Shown one piece after another: positions 7,373-14,438 of a DNA stretch of 17,628 nt. Below the pieces are notes generated by a model. That model ran no database searches and was not told the origin of the DNA. It worked only from the letters and a program-made list of their open reading frames with translations. The stretch covers positions 1-17,628 of the forward strand of contig CAMLIY010000037.1 of assembly GCA_946480125.1 (NCBI GenBank), in the 5' to 3' direction. The position numbers were made by a program, and so were the translations under genes. The stretch comes from an uncultured Asticcacaulis sp. (GTDB lineage: Bacteria; Pseudomonadota; Alphaproteobacteria; Caulobacterales; Caulobacteraceae). Position 1 is the stretch's first letter. Each line of letters begins with the position of its first letter.

Positions 7373-8533
7373 ATGTCCCGCCATAACCTTGAACAAAACA
7401 TGCGTGATTTAAGTCCGATAATTGCCACGGCTATTGATATCGCCGTTGCCCGTTTGAAAAGGCAGCTTCCCAAATTTACTGACGCATTCCCGGCGCCCTC
7501 CTCTATCGAGGGGACATATGCCGCAATGGACAATTCCGAATGGACCAATGGGTTCTGGACCGGCGCGCTTTGGCTTGCCTACGAGCTGAGCGATGACGAC
7601 GCCTTTTATCAGGCGGCGGAACGACAGATCCGGAGCTTTGCCCACCGCATTGATAATCAGATCAATACCGATCATCACGACCTCGGCTTTCTCTACTCGT
7701 TATCATGCGTCGCGGCCCACAAACTGACAGGGAACAGCCTCGCCCGGACCAGTGCGCTCAAGGCGGCTGACAGGCTTCTGCGGCGATATCTGCCGATGGC
7801 GGGTATCATTCAGGCCTGGGGCAATCTCAGTGATCCGGAAGAGAGCGGCCGGATGATCATCGACTGCAACCTCAATCTCCCGTTGCTTTACTGGGCGTCG
7901 GAAGAAACGGGAAACCCGGCATACCGCAACGCTGCCGACAGCCATATCCAGCAAGCGGCCAAATATATTGTCCGCGATGATAGCTCGACTTACCATACCT
8001 TCTACATGGACCCAAGGACCGGCGCCCCCCGCTACGGCACCACGCACCAGGGTTATAGCGATACCTCCTGCTGGGCGCGCGGTCAGGCCTGGGGCATGTA
8101 TGGCTTCCCGCTGGTCTACCGTTATAACCGCGATGCCGCGTTGATTGAACTCAGCACGAAACTCTCCGACTATTTCCTCGCCCGTTTGCCGGCCGATGGC
8201 GTCTGTTGCTGGGATCTGATCTTCACGGATAATGCAACGGAGCGGGATACCTCGGCCGCCGCCATCGCCATCTGCGGGCTGCTTGAAATTGCGCGCCAGC
8301 TTCCGCTTCTTGATCCGCGCCGGTCGCGGTATGAGCGTGAAGCGGAAACCATGATGGTCAGCCTGATTGAGTCCTACGCTCTAACCGAAGACGACCCGAC
8401 CGAAGGCCTGGTCGCCGGCGCAGTTTACCACATGCCCAAGGGAATAGGCGTAAATGAACGCTGCCTTTGGGGCGACTATTTTTACCTCGAAGCGCTGATG
8501 CGGCTTTCGCGTACCTGGGAGCCTTACTGGTGA
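7373..8533 (+). CDS. GH88 unsaturated glucuronyl hydrolase (UGL-like)
   Basis: A 386-residue (alpha/alpha)6-barrel enzyme. GH88 enzymes hydrate the 4,5-double bond of unsaturated uronic acid at the non-reducing end of lyase-made oligosaccharides and release the neighbouring sugar. WTNGFWTG (58-64), HHDLGFLY (101-108), MIIDCNLNLPLLYWAS and WARGQAWGMYG (234-244) match the family. The two catalytic aspartates are Asp103 and Asp164; their 61-residue spacing equals that of D88 and D149 in the Bacillus UGL. No signal peptide is present, so it acts in the cytoplasm after import by the co-transcribed permease. It starts directly after the permease stop and overlaps the kinase start by 4 bases (GTGA). 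GH105 is the main alternative; the SDC/DCNLNLP region favours GH88. Confidence 0.9.
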   Translation: MSRHNLEQNMRDLSPIIATAIDIAVARLKRQLPKFTDAFPAPSSIEGTYAAMDNSEWTNGFWTGALWLAYELSDDDAFYQAAERQIRSFAHRIDNQINTDHHDLGFLYSLSCVAAHKLTGNSLARTSALKAADRLLRRYLPMAGIIQAWGNLSDPEESGRMIIDCNLNLPLLYWASEETGNPAYRNAADSHIQQAAKYIVRDDSSTYHTFYMDPRTGAPRYGTTHQGYSDTSCWARGQAWGMYGFPLVYRYNRDAALIELSTKLSDYFLARLPADGVCCWDLIFTDNATERDTSAAAIAICGLLEIARQLPLLDPRRSRYEREAETMMVSLIESYALTEDDPTEGLVAGAVYHMPKGIGVNERCLWGDYFYLEALMRLSRTWEPYW

Positions 8534-9450
8534 TTCAAATCGGTATTGATTTCGGCGGCACCAAGATCGAAGCCGCCGCCCTTGACCGCAATGGCCAGAT
8601 ACTCAGCCGCGTTCGGCTGGACAATCCCGGTGATTATAAAGCGGCTATCGTGACGGTTCGTGATCTGGTTAGCAGGGTTGAATGTGAGATCGGAGCACAG
8701 GGCACGATCGGCATCGGCACGCCGGGTTCCATCTCCCCGACCACCGGCGTGATGCGCAATTCCAATTCGCTTTATCTGAACGGTCGCCGCTTCCGTGAAG
8801 ACCTGAGCGCCGCCTTCGGCCGTGAGGTCCGCATGGCGAATGACGCCAACTGCTTTGCATTGTCAGAAGCGATCGATGGCGCCGGCGCCGGTTCACGGGT
8901 CTGCCTGGGCCTGATCCTCGGCACCGGCTGTGGGGGCGGCGTGGTGGTGGAGAACAAGCTCCTTGAAGGCCACAATGCCATTGGCGGCGAATGGGGCCAT
9001 AATCCCCTGCCATGGCCAACGGAAAGAGAGTTGCCTGGCCCCGCTTGCTATTGCGGGCAACGCGGATGCCTTGAACAATGGATTTCGGGAACCGGCCTGC
9101 AACGCGACTATCTCGAACAATCCCGCAACAGCCTGACCGCGGAACAGATTATCGAACAGGCACGCGGAGGCCAGATAGAAGCCCGGCTTGCCCTGGATCA
9201 TTTGATCGAGCGGATTGGCCGCGCGATCGCCACGGTATGCAATATCATCGATCCGGATACGATCGTTATTGGCGGCGGCCTGTCGAACATTTCCGAAATC
9301 TATGAACACACGCCGGGTATCATCGCCAACCGTGTTTTTTCAGATGCGTGGAGCGCCAGAATCGTCCCCGCCAAATGGGGAGATTCATCCGGCGTCCGTG
9401 GCGCCGCCCGTCTGTGGTCCCTCGAAGAAACCTTGGCATTTGCCTTTTAG
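8530..9450 (+). CDS. mak: ROK-family hexokinase, Mak (fructo/mannokinase) type
   Basis: A 306-residue cytoplasmic sugar kinase. The GTG at 8530 is chosen as start because it overlaps the GH88 stop (GTGA) and puts IGIDFGGTK at the N-terminus; a longer frame from 8467 would lie inside GH88. Visible motifs are the phosphate loop DFGGTK (7-12), GTPGSISPTTGV (64-74), catalytic Asp105 in MANDAN, ILGTGCGGG (129-137), GGEWGHNPLPW (152-162), the zinc cysteines in CYCGQRGC (173-180) and GDSSGVRGAARLW near the C-terminus. All closely parallel E. coli Mak, which phosphorylates fructose and mannose at C6. In this operon it probably phosphorylates the hexose released by GH88. Its stop overlaps the stop of the convergent LacI gene. 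Confidence 0.88.
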   Translation: MIQIGIDFGGTKIEAAALDRNGQILSRVRLDNPGDYKAAIVTVRDLVSRVECEIGAQGTIGIGTPGSISPTTGVMRNSNSLYLNGRRFREDLSAAFGREVRMANDANCFALSEAIDGAGAGSRVCLGLILGTGCGGGVVVENKLLEGHNAIGGEWGHNPLPWPTERELPGPACYCGQRGCLEQWISGTGLQRDYLEQSRNSLTAEQIIEQARGGQIEARLALDHLIERIGRAIATVCNIIDPDTIVIGGGLSNISEIYEHTPGIIANRVFSDAWSARIVPAKWGDSSGVRGAARLWSLEETLAFAF

Positions 9451-10490
9451 GGCGCTTTGCCGGTTGAACCGCGTTCCATCAGGGTGAATTTCATCAGATG
9501 ATGGACAGGTTCAATCTCGGCCCCGCTCTTTGACGCCTTGATTTTCTCGAATATGGTCGATACCGAGGTCCGCCCCATAGCGACAATCGGCTGATGGATG
9601 GTCGTCAATTCCGGCCAGATCGTGCTGGCGACCGGCGTATCGTCGAAGCCGCAAACGGACAGGTCTTCGGGAATGCGGATATGCTTGCCATGAGCCACGG
9701 CGACGACAGCCGCCGCCATATCATCATTGCTAGCGAAGATCGCCGTCGGCCGGTCCTCGCCGTCCAGCAAGGCGCGCCCCGCGTCGAGACCAGACCGGTA
9801 AGTGAACAGCCCCTCCGCCACCCACTTGCTATTGAACTCGATCCCGGCCTCCTTCAGTGCGGCGAGAAATCCTTCATAACGCAGTCCGGTCGGCGTGTGC
9901 GTCGGATCGCCCTTGATAAAGCCTATCCTGGTGTGGCCCAGCCTGATCAGGTAACGCGTCATGGTCAGGGCGCCCTGATAGTCATCGATGCGGACCGCCG
10001 ACACGGCCTCAAGCGGTTTGGCGGTTGCCAGTGCCAGCACCGGAATGCCGGCTCTGGTTAGCATCTGCACCGTGGCCGGGCTGTCGCAAAGCGGCGGCGG
10101 CAGGATAACGCCATCGACGCCGGCATCGAGCAGCCGCTTCATGGCTGCCTTCTGCGAGGCCAGTCCGCCGCATTTTTCAAGGATCAACTGGCAGCCCAGC
10201 CGGCTCGATTGCTCCAGCCCGCCCAGCATAACCTCGTTAAGATAGGAGGATGACGGGTTGGAGTACAGCACCCCGATGCGCACGCCGCCCATGCCTGACC
10301 GGGTTGAACGCGCCGCCATGTTCATCGAATAGTTCAACGCCTTGATCGACGCCATGACCTTCGCCCGTAAAGGCTCACTGACTTTGACGTTCTGATTGAT
10401 AACGCGCGAAACGGTCATCGAAGAGACTCCGGCATGCCGGGCGACATCGTGTATTGTGACGGTCTGATCGTTGCTGGAAATGCGTGACAC
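9447..10490 (-). CDS. LacI-family transcriptional regulator 1
   Basis: A 347-residue DNA-binding repressor. The helix-turn-helix lies at 11-30 (TIHDVARHAGVSSMTVSRVI), a hinge at about 58-65 (MAARSTRS) and a periplasmic-binding-protein-like effector domain follows, with ASNDDMA and CGFDDTP motifs. The GTG start has GAGG 5 bases upstream. The recognition positions corresponding to LacI Tyr17, Gln18 and Arg22 are Ser, Met and Arg. The hinge position of LacI Leu56 is Thr. It is the last gene of the GH97-GH43 unit, 51 bp after GH43, so it is probably autoregulated through the operator at 14359. It is a close paralogue of the regulator at 14439-15512. Its TAA interlocks with the mak TAG. Confidence 0.93.
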   Translation of the reverse strand: MSRISSNDQTVTIHDVARHAGVSSMTVSRVINQNVKVSEPLRAKVMASIKALNYSMNMAARSTRSGMGGVRIGVLYSNPSSSYLNEVMLGGLEQSSRLGCQLILEKCGGLASQKAAMKRLLDAGVDGVILPPPLCDSPATVQMLTRAGIPVLALATAKPLEAVSAVRIDDYQGALTMTRYLIRLGHTRIGFIKGDPTHTPTGLRYEGFLAALKEAGIEFNSKWVAEGLFTYRSGLDAGRALLDGEDRPTAIFASNDDMAAAVVAVAHGKHIRIPEDLSVCGFDDTPVASTIWPELTTIHQPIVAMGRTSVSTIFEKIKASKSGAEIEPVHHLMKFTLMERGSTGKAP

Positions 10491-10541
10491 ATATACCTCA
10501 ATAGGAGCGATAGAGATTATCCGGGCGACGGAACAACGCGC

Positions 10542-12251
10542 TTACTTTGTTATCCGGAAGTCGTCGAAGTCGGTAAAGCCTGACTTCGTGGCGGTGAAGG
10601 CAGGGGTTCCTGAGGCCGCCTGGGCGAAAATGCCGATCTGCGCCCCCACCCACCGGCCAGGCGTTGTCGTCATAACCGGCCCCAGGGCCGCAAATGTTAC
10701 GCCGTCGATGCTGTAGCTGAAGGTGACCCTGGCATGGGTCGAAAGCAGGCGCGGCCAGGCCTTGATCACATTGGGGCCAGGATCATCACTGCTTATCGGC
10801 TCGAAAGTTATACGCAACCAGACCGGCCCTTGAATCCTTAGCGGCGCGACGTCCGTGGTCTCTTCGCCATTGAAATTAGACTTCGGGCGCGTGACCATGA
10901 CCAGTCGGATACCGCCGCTTGTGTTCTCCATACCGATCCAGCCATAGTCATAACCCAACACCAGTAGACCGGCGCGTTCGCCAACCGCCTTTGGCTGGAA
11001 ATTGATCCGGGTGGTCGCCGAGAAGGCCAGCGCCGGCAGCTTCTGGGTCAGCAGATTTGGCGCTTCCCACAGGTTGGCGGACGATGAAACCGAATTCAGC
11101 CGCAAAACGCCTTTGGCGGTCGGGTCCGTCCAACCCTCGCCAGGATTCGCCGACCATTGCCAGCCGAGGTGGTAACCGGCATCGAATGCGTCATTGGCGA
11201 CAGGTATCGCCATCGGCTGTTGAGGCAGGTCCGGCTTTTTGTGCCGCATGACCGGAACGCCGAAAGTTTGTCCTTTCTGACGATCGCCGATGACGGGCCA
11301 GTCCTCTATATCGCCGTGCTTGCCCCAGATCATGGGTTCGAGCCAGACGCGGCGGCCGTAGGAATCCGTATCCTGGAAGTGCACGAACCAGTCCTCGCCG
11401 GAGGGCGTATCGACCCACGCGCCCTGGTGGGGGCCGTTTATCGCCGTCTGCCCCTGGTCGAGCACATCCCGGCCCTCATAGGGACCGGTAAGCGACTTGG
11501 CGCGGAAGACGCCCTGCCAGCCACTCTTGACTCCGCCGGACGGCGCGAAGATGTAATAAAAGCCGTTGCGTTTGTAGAGTTTGGGACCTTCGGTCGTCTG
11601 CCAGTTCAGCCGTCCCTGGGATGTCTCTACGGGCGGGAGTTTGGCGGCATCAATGATGCGGGTCGCCTCGCCCTCCGTCCGCGTACCGTCGGCGCTCAGC
11701 CGCTTCAGATCAATCACGTTATTTATACCGGCTCTGGAGCCGGCATAGGCGAAGACCAGATAACCGCTCCCGTCGTCATCCCAGAAGGGCGCCGGGTCGA
11801 TGGCGCCACGCGTGTCATCGACAAGGACGGGCGACGACCACGGCCCGACCGGGTCCGAGGCCGTGACAACGAAGATGCCGTAGTCAGGATCAGGGTAGTA
11901 GATCAGGAACTTGCCGTCATGGTGCCGAATCGCGGGCGCCCATACGCCGCCACCGCGCCGGGGCGCGCTGAAATGGCCATCGGGCGGCAGGCGCGTCAGC
12001 GCGTGGCCGATGATCGTCCAGTTGATCAGATCCTTTGAATGCAGGATCGGCAAACCGGGCATGTTAGTGAAGCTGGAGGCGGTCAGATAATAATCGTCGC
12101 CTACCCGCACCACGTCCGGGTCGGAATAATCGCCGTTCAGGATGGGGTTGATATAGGCGCCATCGCCCTGATCGGGCACCCACGCGCCGGCAGGCGGCTG
12201 CGCCAGGACCGGTGTTGCGAACAGAGCCAGGGTTGTCAGAAAAATGCGCAT
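10542..12251 (-). CDS. GH43 glycosidase (beta-xylosidase/alpha-L-arabinofuranosidase family) with C-terminal jelly-roll domain
   Basis: A 569-residue exported enzyme: Sec signal peptide (residues 1-17, LAQPP region), five-bladed beta-propeller at about 30-330 and a beta-sandwich domain at about 350-569 like the concanavalin-type C-terminal domain of GH43 xylosidases. Catalytic residues are visible: base Asp44 in YSDPDVV, pKa-modulating Asp152 in AIDPAPFWDDDG and acid Glu221 in TTEGPKLY. YYLTASSFTNMPGLPILHSKDLINW is typical of the beta-xylosidase-like subgroups, but subfamily and substrate cannot be fixed. Its ATG directly follows the GH97 stop (TGAATG), with a GGAG in the end of GH97, so the two are coupled. 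It probably removes xylose or arabinose side groups in the periplasm. Confidence 0.92.
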   Translation of the reverse strand: MRIFLTTLALFATPVLAQPPAGAWVPDQGDGAYINPILNGDYSDPDVVRVGDDYYLTASSFTNMPGLPILHSKDLINWTIIGHALTRLPPDGHFSAPRRGGGVWAPAIRHHDGKFLIYYPDPDYGIFVVTASDPVGPWSSPVLVDDTRGAIDPAPFWDDDGSGYLVFAYAGSRAGINNVIDLKRLSADGTRTEGEATRIIDAAKLPPVETSQGRLNWQTTEGPKLYKRNGFYYIFAPSGGVKSGWQGVFRAKSLTGPYEGRDVLDQGQTAINGPHQGAWVDTPSGEDWFVHFQDTDSYGRRVWLEPMIWGKHGDIEDWPVIGDRQKGQTFGVPVMRHKKPDLPQQPMAIPVANDAFDAGYHLGWQWSANPGEGWTDPTAKGVLRLNSVSSSANLWEAPNLLTQKLPALAFSATTRINFQPKAVGERAGLLVLGYDYGWIGMENTSGGIRLVMVTRPKSNFNGEETTDVAPLRIQGPVWLRITFEPISSDDPGPNVIKAWPRLLSTHARVTFSYSIDGVTFAALGPVMTTTPGRWVGAQIGIFAQAASGTPAFTATKSGFTDFDDFRITK

Positions 12252-14210
12252 TCAGGTCTCCTCAAGCGTAAACAATATCGCCTGACCGCCGGCGGCGTTC
12301 AGGTCCAGCGTCAGGCTCATGCCGGCATCCACAGAACGCGTTTCGATGACGACCGGAGTGAGATAAGCCGGATGGGTCAGTTCTCCATCACGGAACACCT
12401 GGGCGGTCCATTTTCCCTTACCAAGGAAACCCAGGCCGATTTTCACATGGCGCGAATTTTCATTGGTCAGGGCGCCGAGAAACCAGCGCTTGCCATGCCG
12501 CCGCGCCACGACCACGTAGTTTTCGATTTCACCAGCAAGCGCGTGGCTTTCGTCCCAGGTGGTCGGACAGGCATCGAACCAGGCCAGTTCCGGCCAGGGA
12601 TACCTGGGGTCGGATTTATCCAGATACTTATCCGGCGTGTCGTACCAGTAAAGGAAGAGCAGCGGGTTATAATAGATCGCCGCCAGGGCCAACTGATGGG
12701 CGTTGGTCGTCTGGTTCTTTTCGTTGGCGTAACAGATGGTATAGTCGATCGGTCCCGCAATCGCCCGCGTATAGGCCAGGATAACATTGTGCCGCGCCGG
12801 CGGGAATTGCTCGTTTCCGCGCACACCTTCCAGCGCCAGATAATTGGGCAGGGTCCGCTCCAGACCCGCCGGCCGCAGGTTATCATGGAGGTTGACGATC
12901 ATGCCATGCTCGCCGAACGCCTTCACGACATTGAAGATGAAGTCGTTATCGCTCTGCCGTCCTTCCCACATGAAGCCGAGCTTGACACCGGCAACGCCCC
13001 AGCCTTGATAGAGCCTGCACATGGCGTCGAGCGCTTTAGTGACCGCAACCCGGTCGATATACAGGATCATGCCGATGCCTTTGGCGCGCGCATAGGCGAT
13101 AATGCGCGGCAGGTCGAGTTCGGCTATCGAACGGGTCGGGTCGGACGCATCCGTGCCGTCGCCATACCAGTGCGCGTCATATTCGACATATTCGAATCTG
13201 TGCTTTTCGGCGAAATCAACGACCTCCAGCGACTTCGCGGTGGAATAGGGCTGGCGAATACGGATGGCGCGTCCCGGTTTGACCCAGGACACATCACCCA
13301 GCAGGTTTGGCGACGCCAGGGTGGGTATGAGGGGCCCCTGCTCAATCAGCCTGGCCGGACTGTCGGCTAACAGAAGCACACGCCACGGCGTTTCCTGCCC
13401 GATATCGATGTCGAATTCGGCCGCTTCCGGCGTATCCCCCGGTCCGCCCCAACCGGTCGCCCGCCCCGGATACCGCATCAGGTAGCTCATCAGCCCCCCG
13501 CGCTCATTGGATATCTGGCTCTTCAGCATCAGGCGCGGATAATGCAAACGATCGGATTCACTCAGCAGGGCGTAGATGCCATTTTGTGCATCGACCATTA
13601 CCGGCACATCGGCGAAATCGCCCTTGTCCGAGGCAGCGGCCAACTCCGGATGAACCAGCGGCGCCATATTGGCCTGGCGCGACACCTGATACTCCCCCTC
13701 GTCACGGCTCGAATAAAGAACGGAGTCATCGGGGAAACAGAACTGCGTTCTCTCCCCCATGAACCGGAGGCCCTTGGCGCCATTTGCGGTAATCAGCCTG
13801 TATCGTACCGCCACGCCGCTGTCATAGGCACGCGCGATGATATCGAAATGGATCGGACCGTCCTTGAGGTGCAGGATCAGTTCATTATGATTGTCACTAT
13901 AGGTATCGGATACGCCAAACGGCGGGGACCAGTCGCCCCGATGCGTTTGCCTGTCGACGCCCAGGAATTGAGCATCCGCGCCAAGCAGTTTTTCCTCCGC
14001 CAGCCACAGGCCAAGTTGGGAACTTAGAAGGATGGATTTTCCGTCATAGCGCACAGTCCATTCCGGCGGGCGCCCCATCCTCAGTGTCAGGACAGCGCGG
14101 CCGTCAGGCGAGGTGACCGAATAGAGCGGTTCTGCTGACCGGCTCTCTGCTTTTGCGGCAGTCCCCAGCCCGGCAACCAATGTGGCGATGACCTGACGGC
14201 GCGAAATCAT
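12252..14210 (-). CDS. GH97 glycoside hydrolase (alpha-glucosidase/alpha-galactosidase family), atypical active site
   Basis: A 652-residue exported enzyme. The N-terminus SRRQVIATLVAGL...AKA resembles a twin-arginine signal. An N-terminal beta-super-sandwich (about 28-300) is followed by a TIM barrel (about 310-560) and a C-terminal beta-domain, the usual GH97 plan. GAGGG-like GAGGG lies 7 bases before the ATG. The segment VKLGF puts Gly412 where retaining GH97 enzymes carry the nucleophile Asp, as in inverting SusB. Glu461 in EGVRGNE matches the general acid. The second SusB base (Glu in NAHEATRP) is Asp443 here (NLHDNLRP), and Glu416 in MWEG may replace the other. The first gene downstream of operator copy 4 apart from a 38-aa ORF that overlaps its start (ATGA). 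Likely periplasmic removal of alpha-linked hexose; anomer and mechanism are uncertain. Confidence 0.9.
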   Translation of the reverse strand: MISRRQVIATLVAGLGTAAKAESRSAEPLYSVTSPDGRAVLTLRMGRPPEWTVRYDGKSILLSSQLGLWLAEEKLLGADAQFLGVDRQTHRGDWSPPFGVSDTYSDNHNELILHLKDGPIHFDIIARAYDSGVAVRYRLITANGAKGLRFMGERTQFCFPDDSVLYSSRDEGEYQVSRQANMAPLVHPELAAASDKGDFADVPVMVDAQNGIYALLSESDRLHYPRLMLKSQISNERGGLMSYLMRYPGRATGWGGPGDTPEAAEFDIDIGQETPWRVLLLADSPARLIEQGPLIPTLASPNLLGDVSWVKPGRAIRIRQPYSTAKSLEVVDFAEKHRFEYVEYDAHWYGDGTDASDPTRSIAELDLPRIIAYARAKGIGMILYIDRVAVTKALDAMCRLYQGWGVAGVKLGFMWEGRQSDNDFIFNVVKAFGEHGMIVNLHDNLRPAGLERTLPNYLALEGVRGNEQFPPARHNVILAYTRAIAGPIDYTICYANEKNQTTNAHQLALAAIYYNPLLFLYWYDTPDKYLDKSDPRYPWPELAWFDACPTTWDESHALAGEIENYVVVARRHGKRWFLGALTNENSRHVKIGLGFLGKGKWTAQVFRDGELTHPAYLTPVVIETRSVDAGMSLTLDLNAAGGQAILFTLEET

Positions 14211-14323
14211 GCGTTGGCCCTCTTTGATTTGGCGTCCAGACAGTGCGCGGCCAGTTCAATCCGGATCGTGTGCATTCTGTCACGCTCAATGATATGCTGC
14301 GGTTCGATCGCGTTCATATCCAT
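14207..14323 (-). CDS. 38-aa small ORF overlapping the GH97 start
   Basis: An ORF too short for most gene callers: ATG at 14323 with an AGGA 5 bases upstream, ending in TGA at 14207-14209, which overlaps the GH97 ATG by 4 bases (ATGA). In-frame ATGs at 14335 and 14317 are alternative starts; an in-frame TAG lies just upstream of 14335, so it cannot be a longer gene. The product is charged, predicted soluble and probably helical (segment IEPQHIIERDRMHTIRIELA), without signal peptide. Operator copy 4 lies about 36 bp upstream, making it the first ORF of the GH97-GH43-LacI transcript. Role unknown: a coupled leader or a small protein. Confidence 0.5.
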   Translation of the reverse strand: MDMNAIEPQHIIERDRMHTIRIELAAHCLDAKSKRANA

Positions 14324-14358
14324 CCCGTTCCTCATCTGTGGCTATGCCGCATTATTAT

Positions 14359-14372
14359 TGATATCGATATCA
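14359..14372. promoter_or_regulatory. operator copy 4 (perfect palindrome)
   Basis: TGATATCGATATCA in the gap between the end of the second LacI gene (14439) and GH97, 149 bp upstream of the GH97 ATG and just ahead of the 38-aa ORF. It indicates that GH97, GH43 and LacI 1 form a unit with its own promoter, separate from the upstream LacI 2 gene on the same strand. Confidence 0.85.
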
Positions 14373-14438
14373 CAAATAGACGTACACAGGATGACAGGTT
14401 CCGTCAAGCTGCTGACATGGCTGGCCGATCGGTCAGGC

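Noticed and set aside
12039..13370. 443-residue plus-strand open frame opposite GH97 and GH43
   Set aside because: Shadow frame spanning two real genes on the other strand, with no recognisable motif.
13400..13413. CGATATCGATGTCG, resembling the operator, inside GH97
   Set aside because: Three mismatches to the palindrome and located within coding sequence; explained by ordinary codons.
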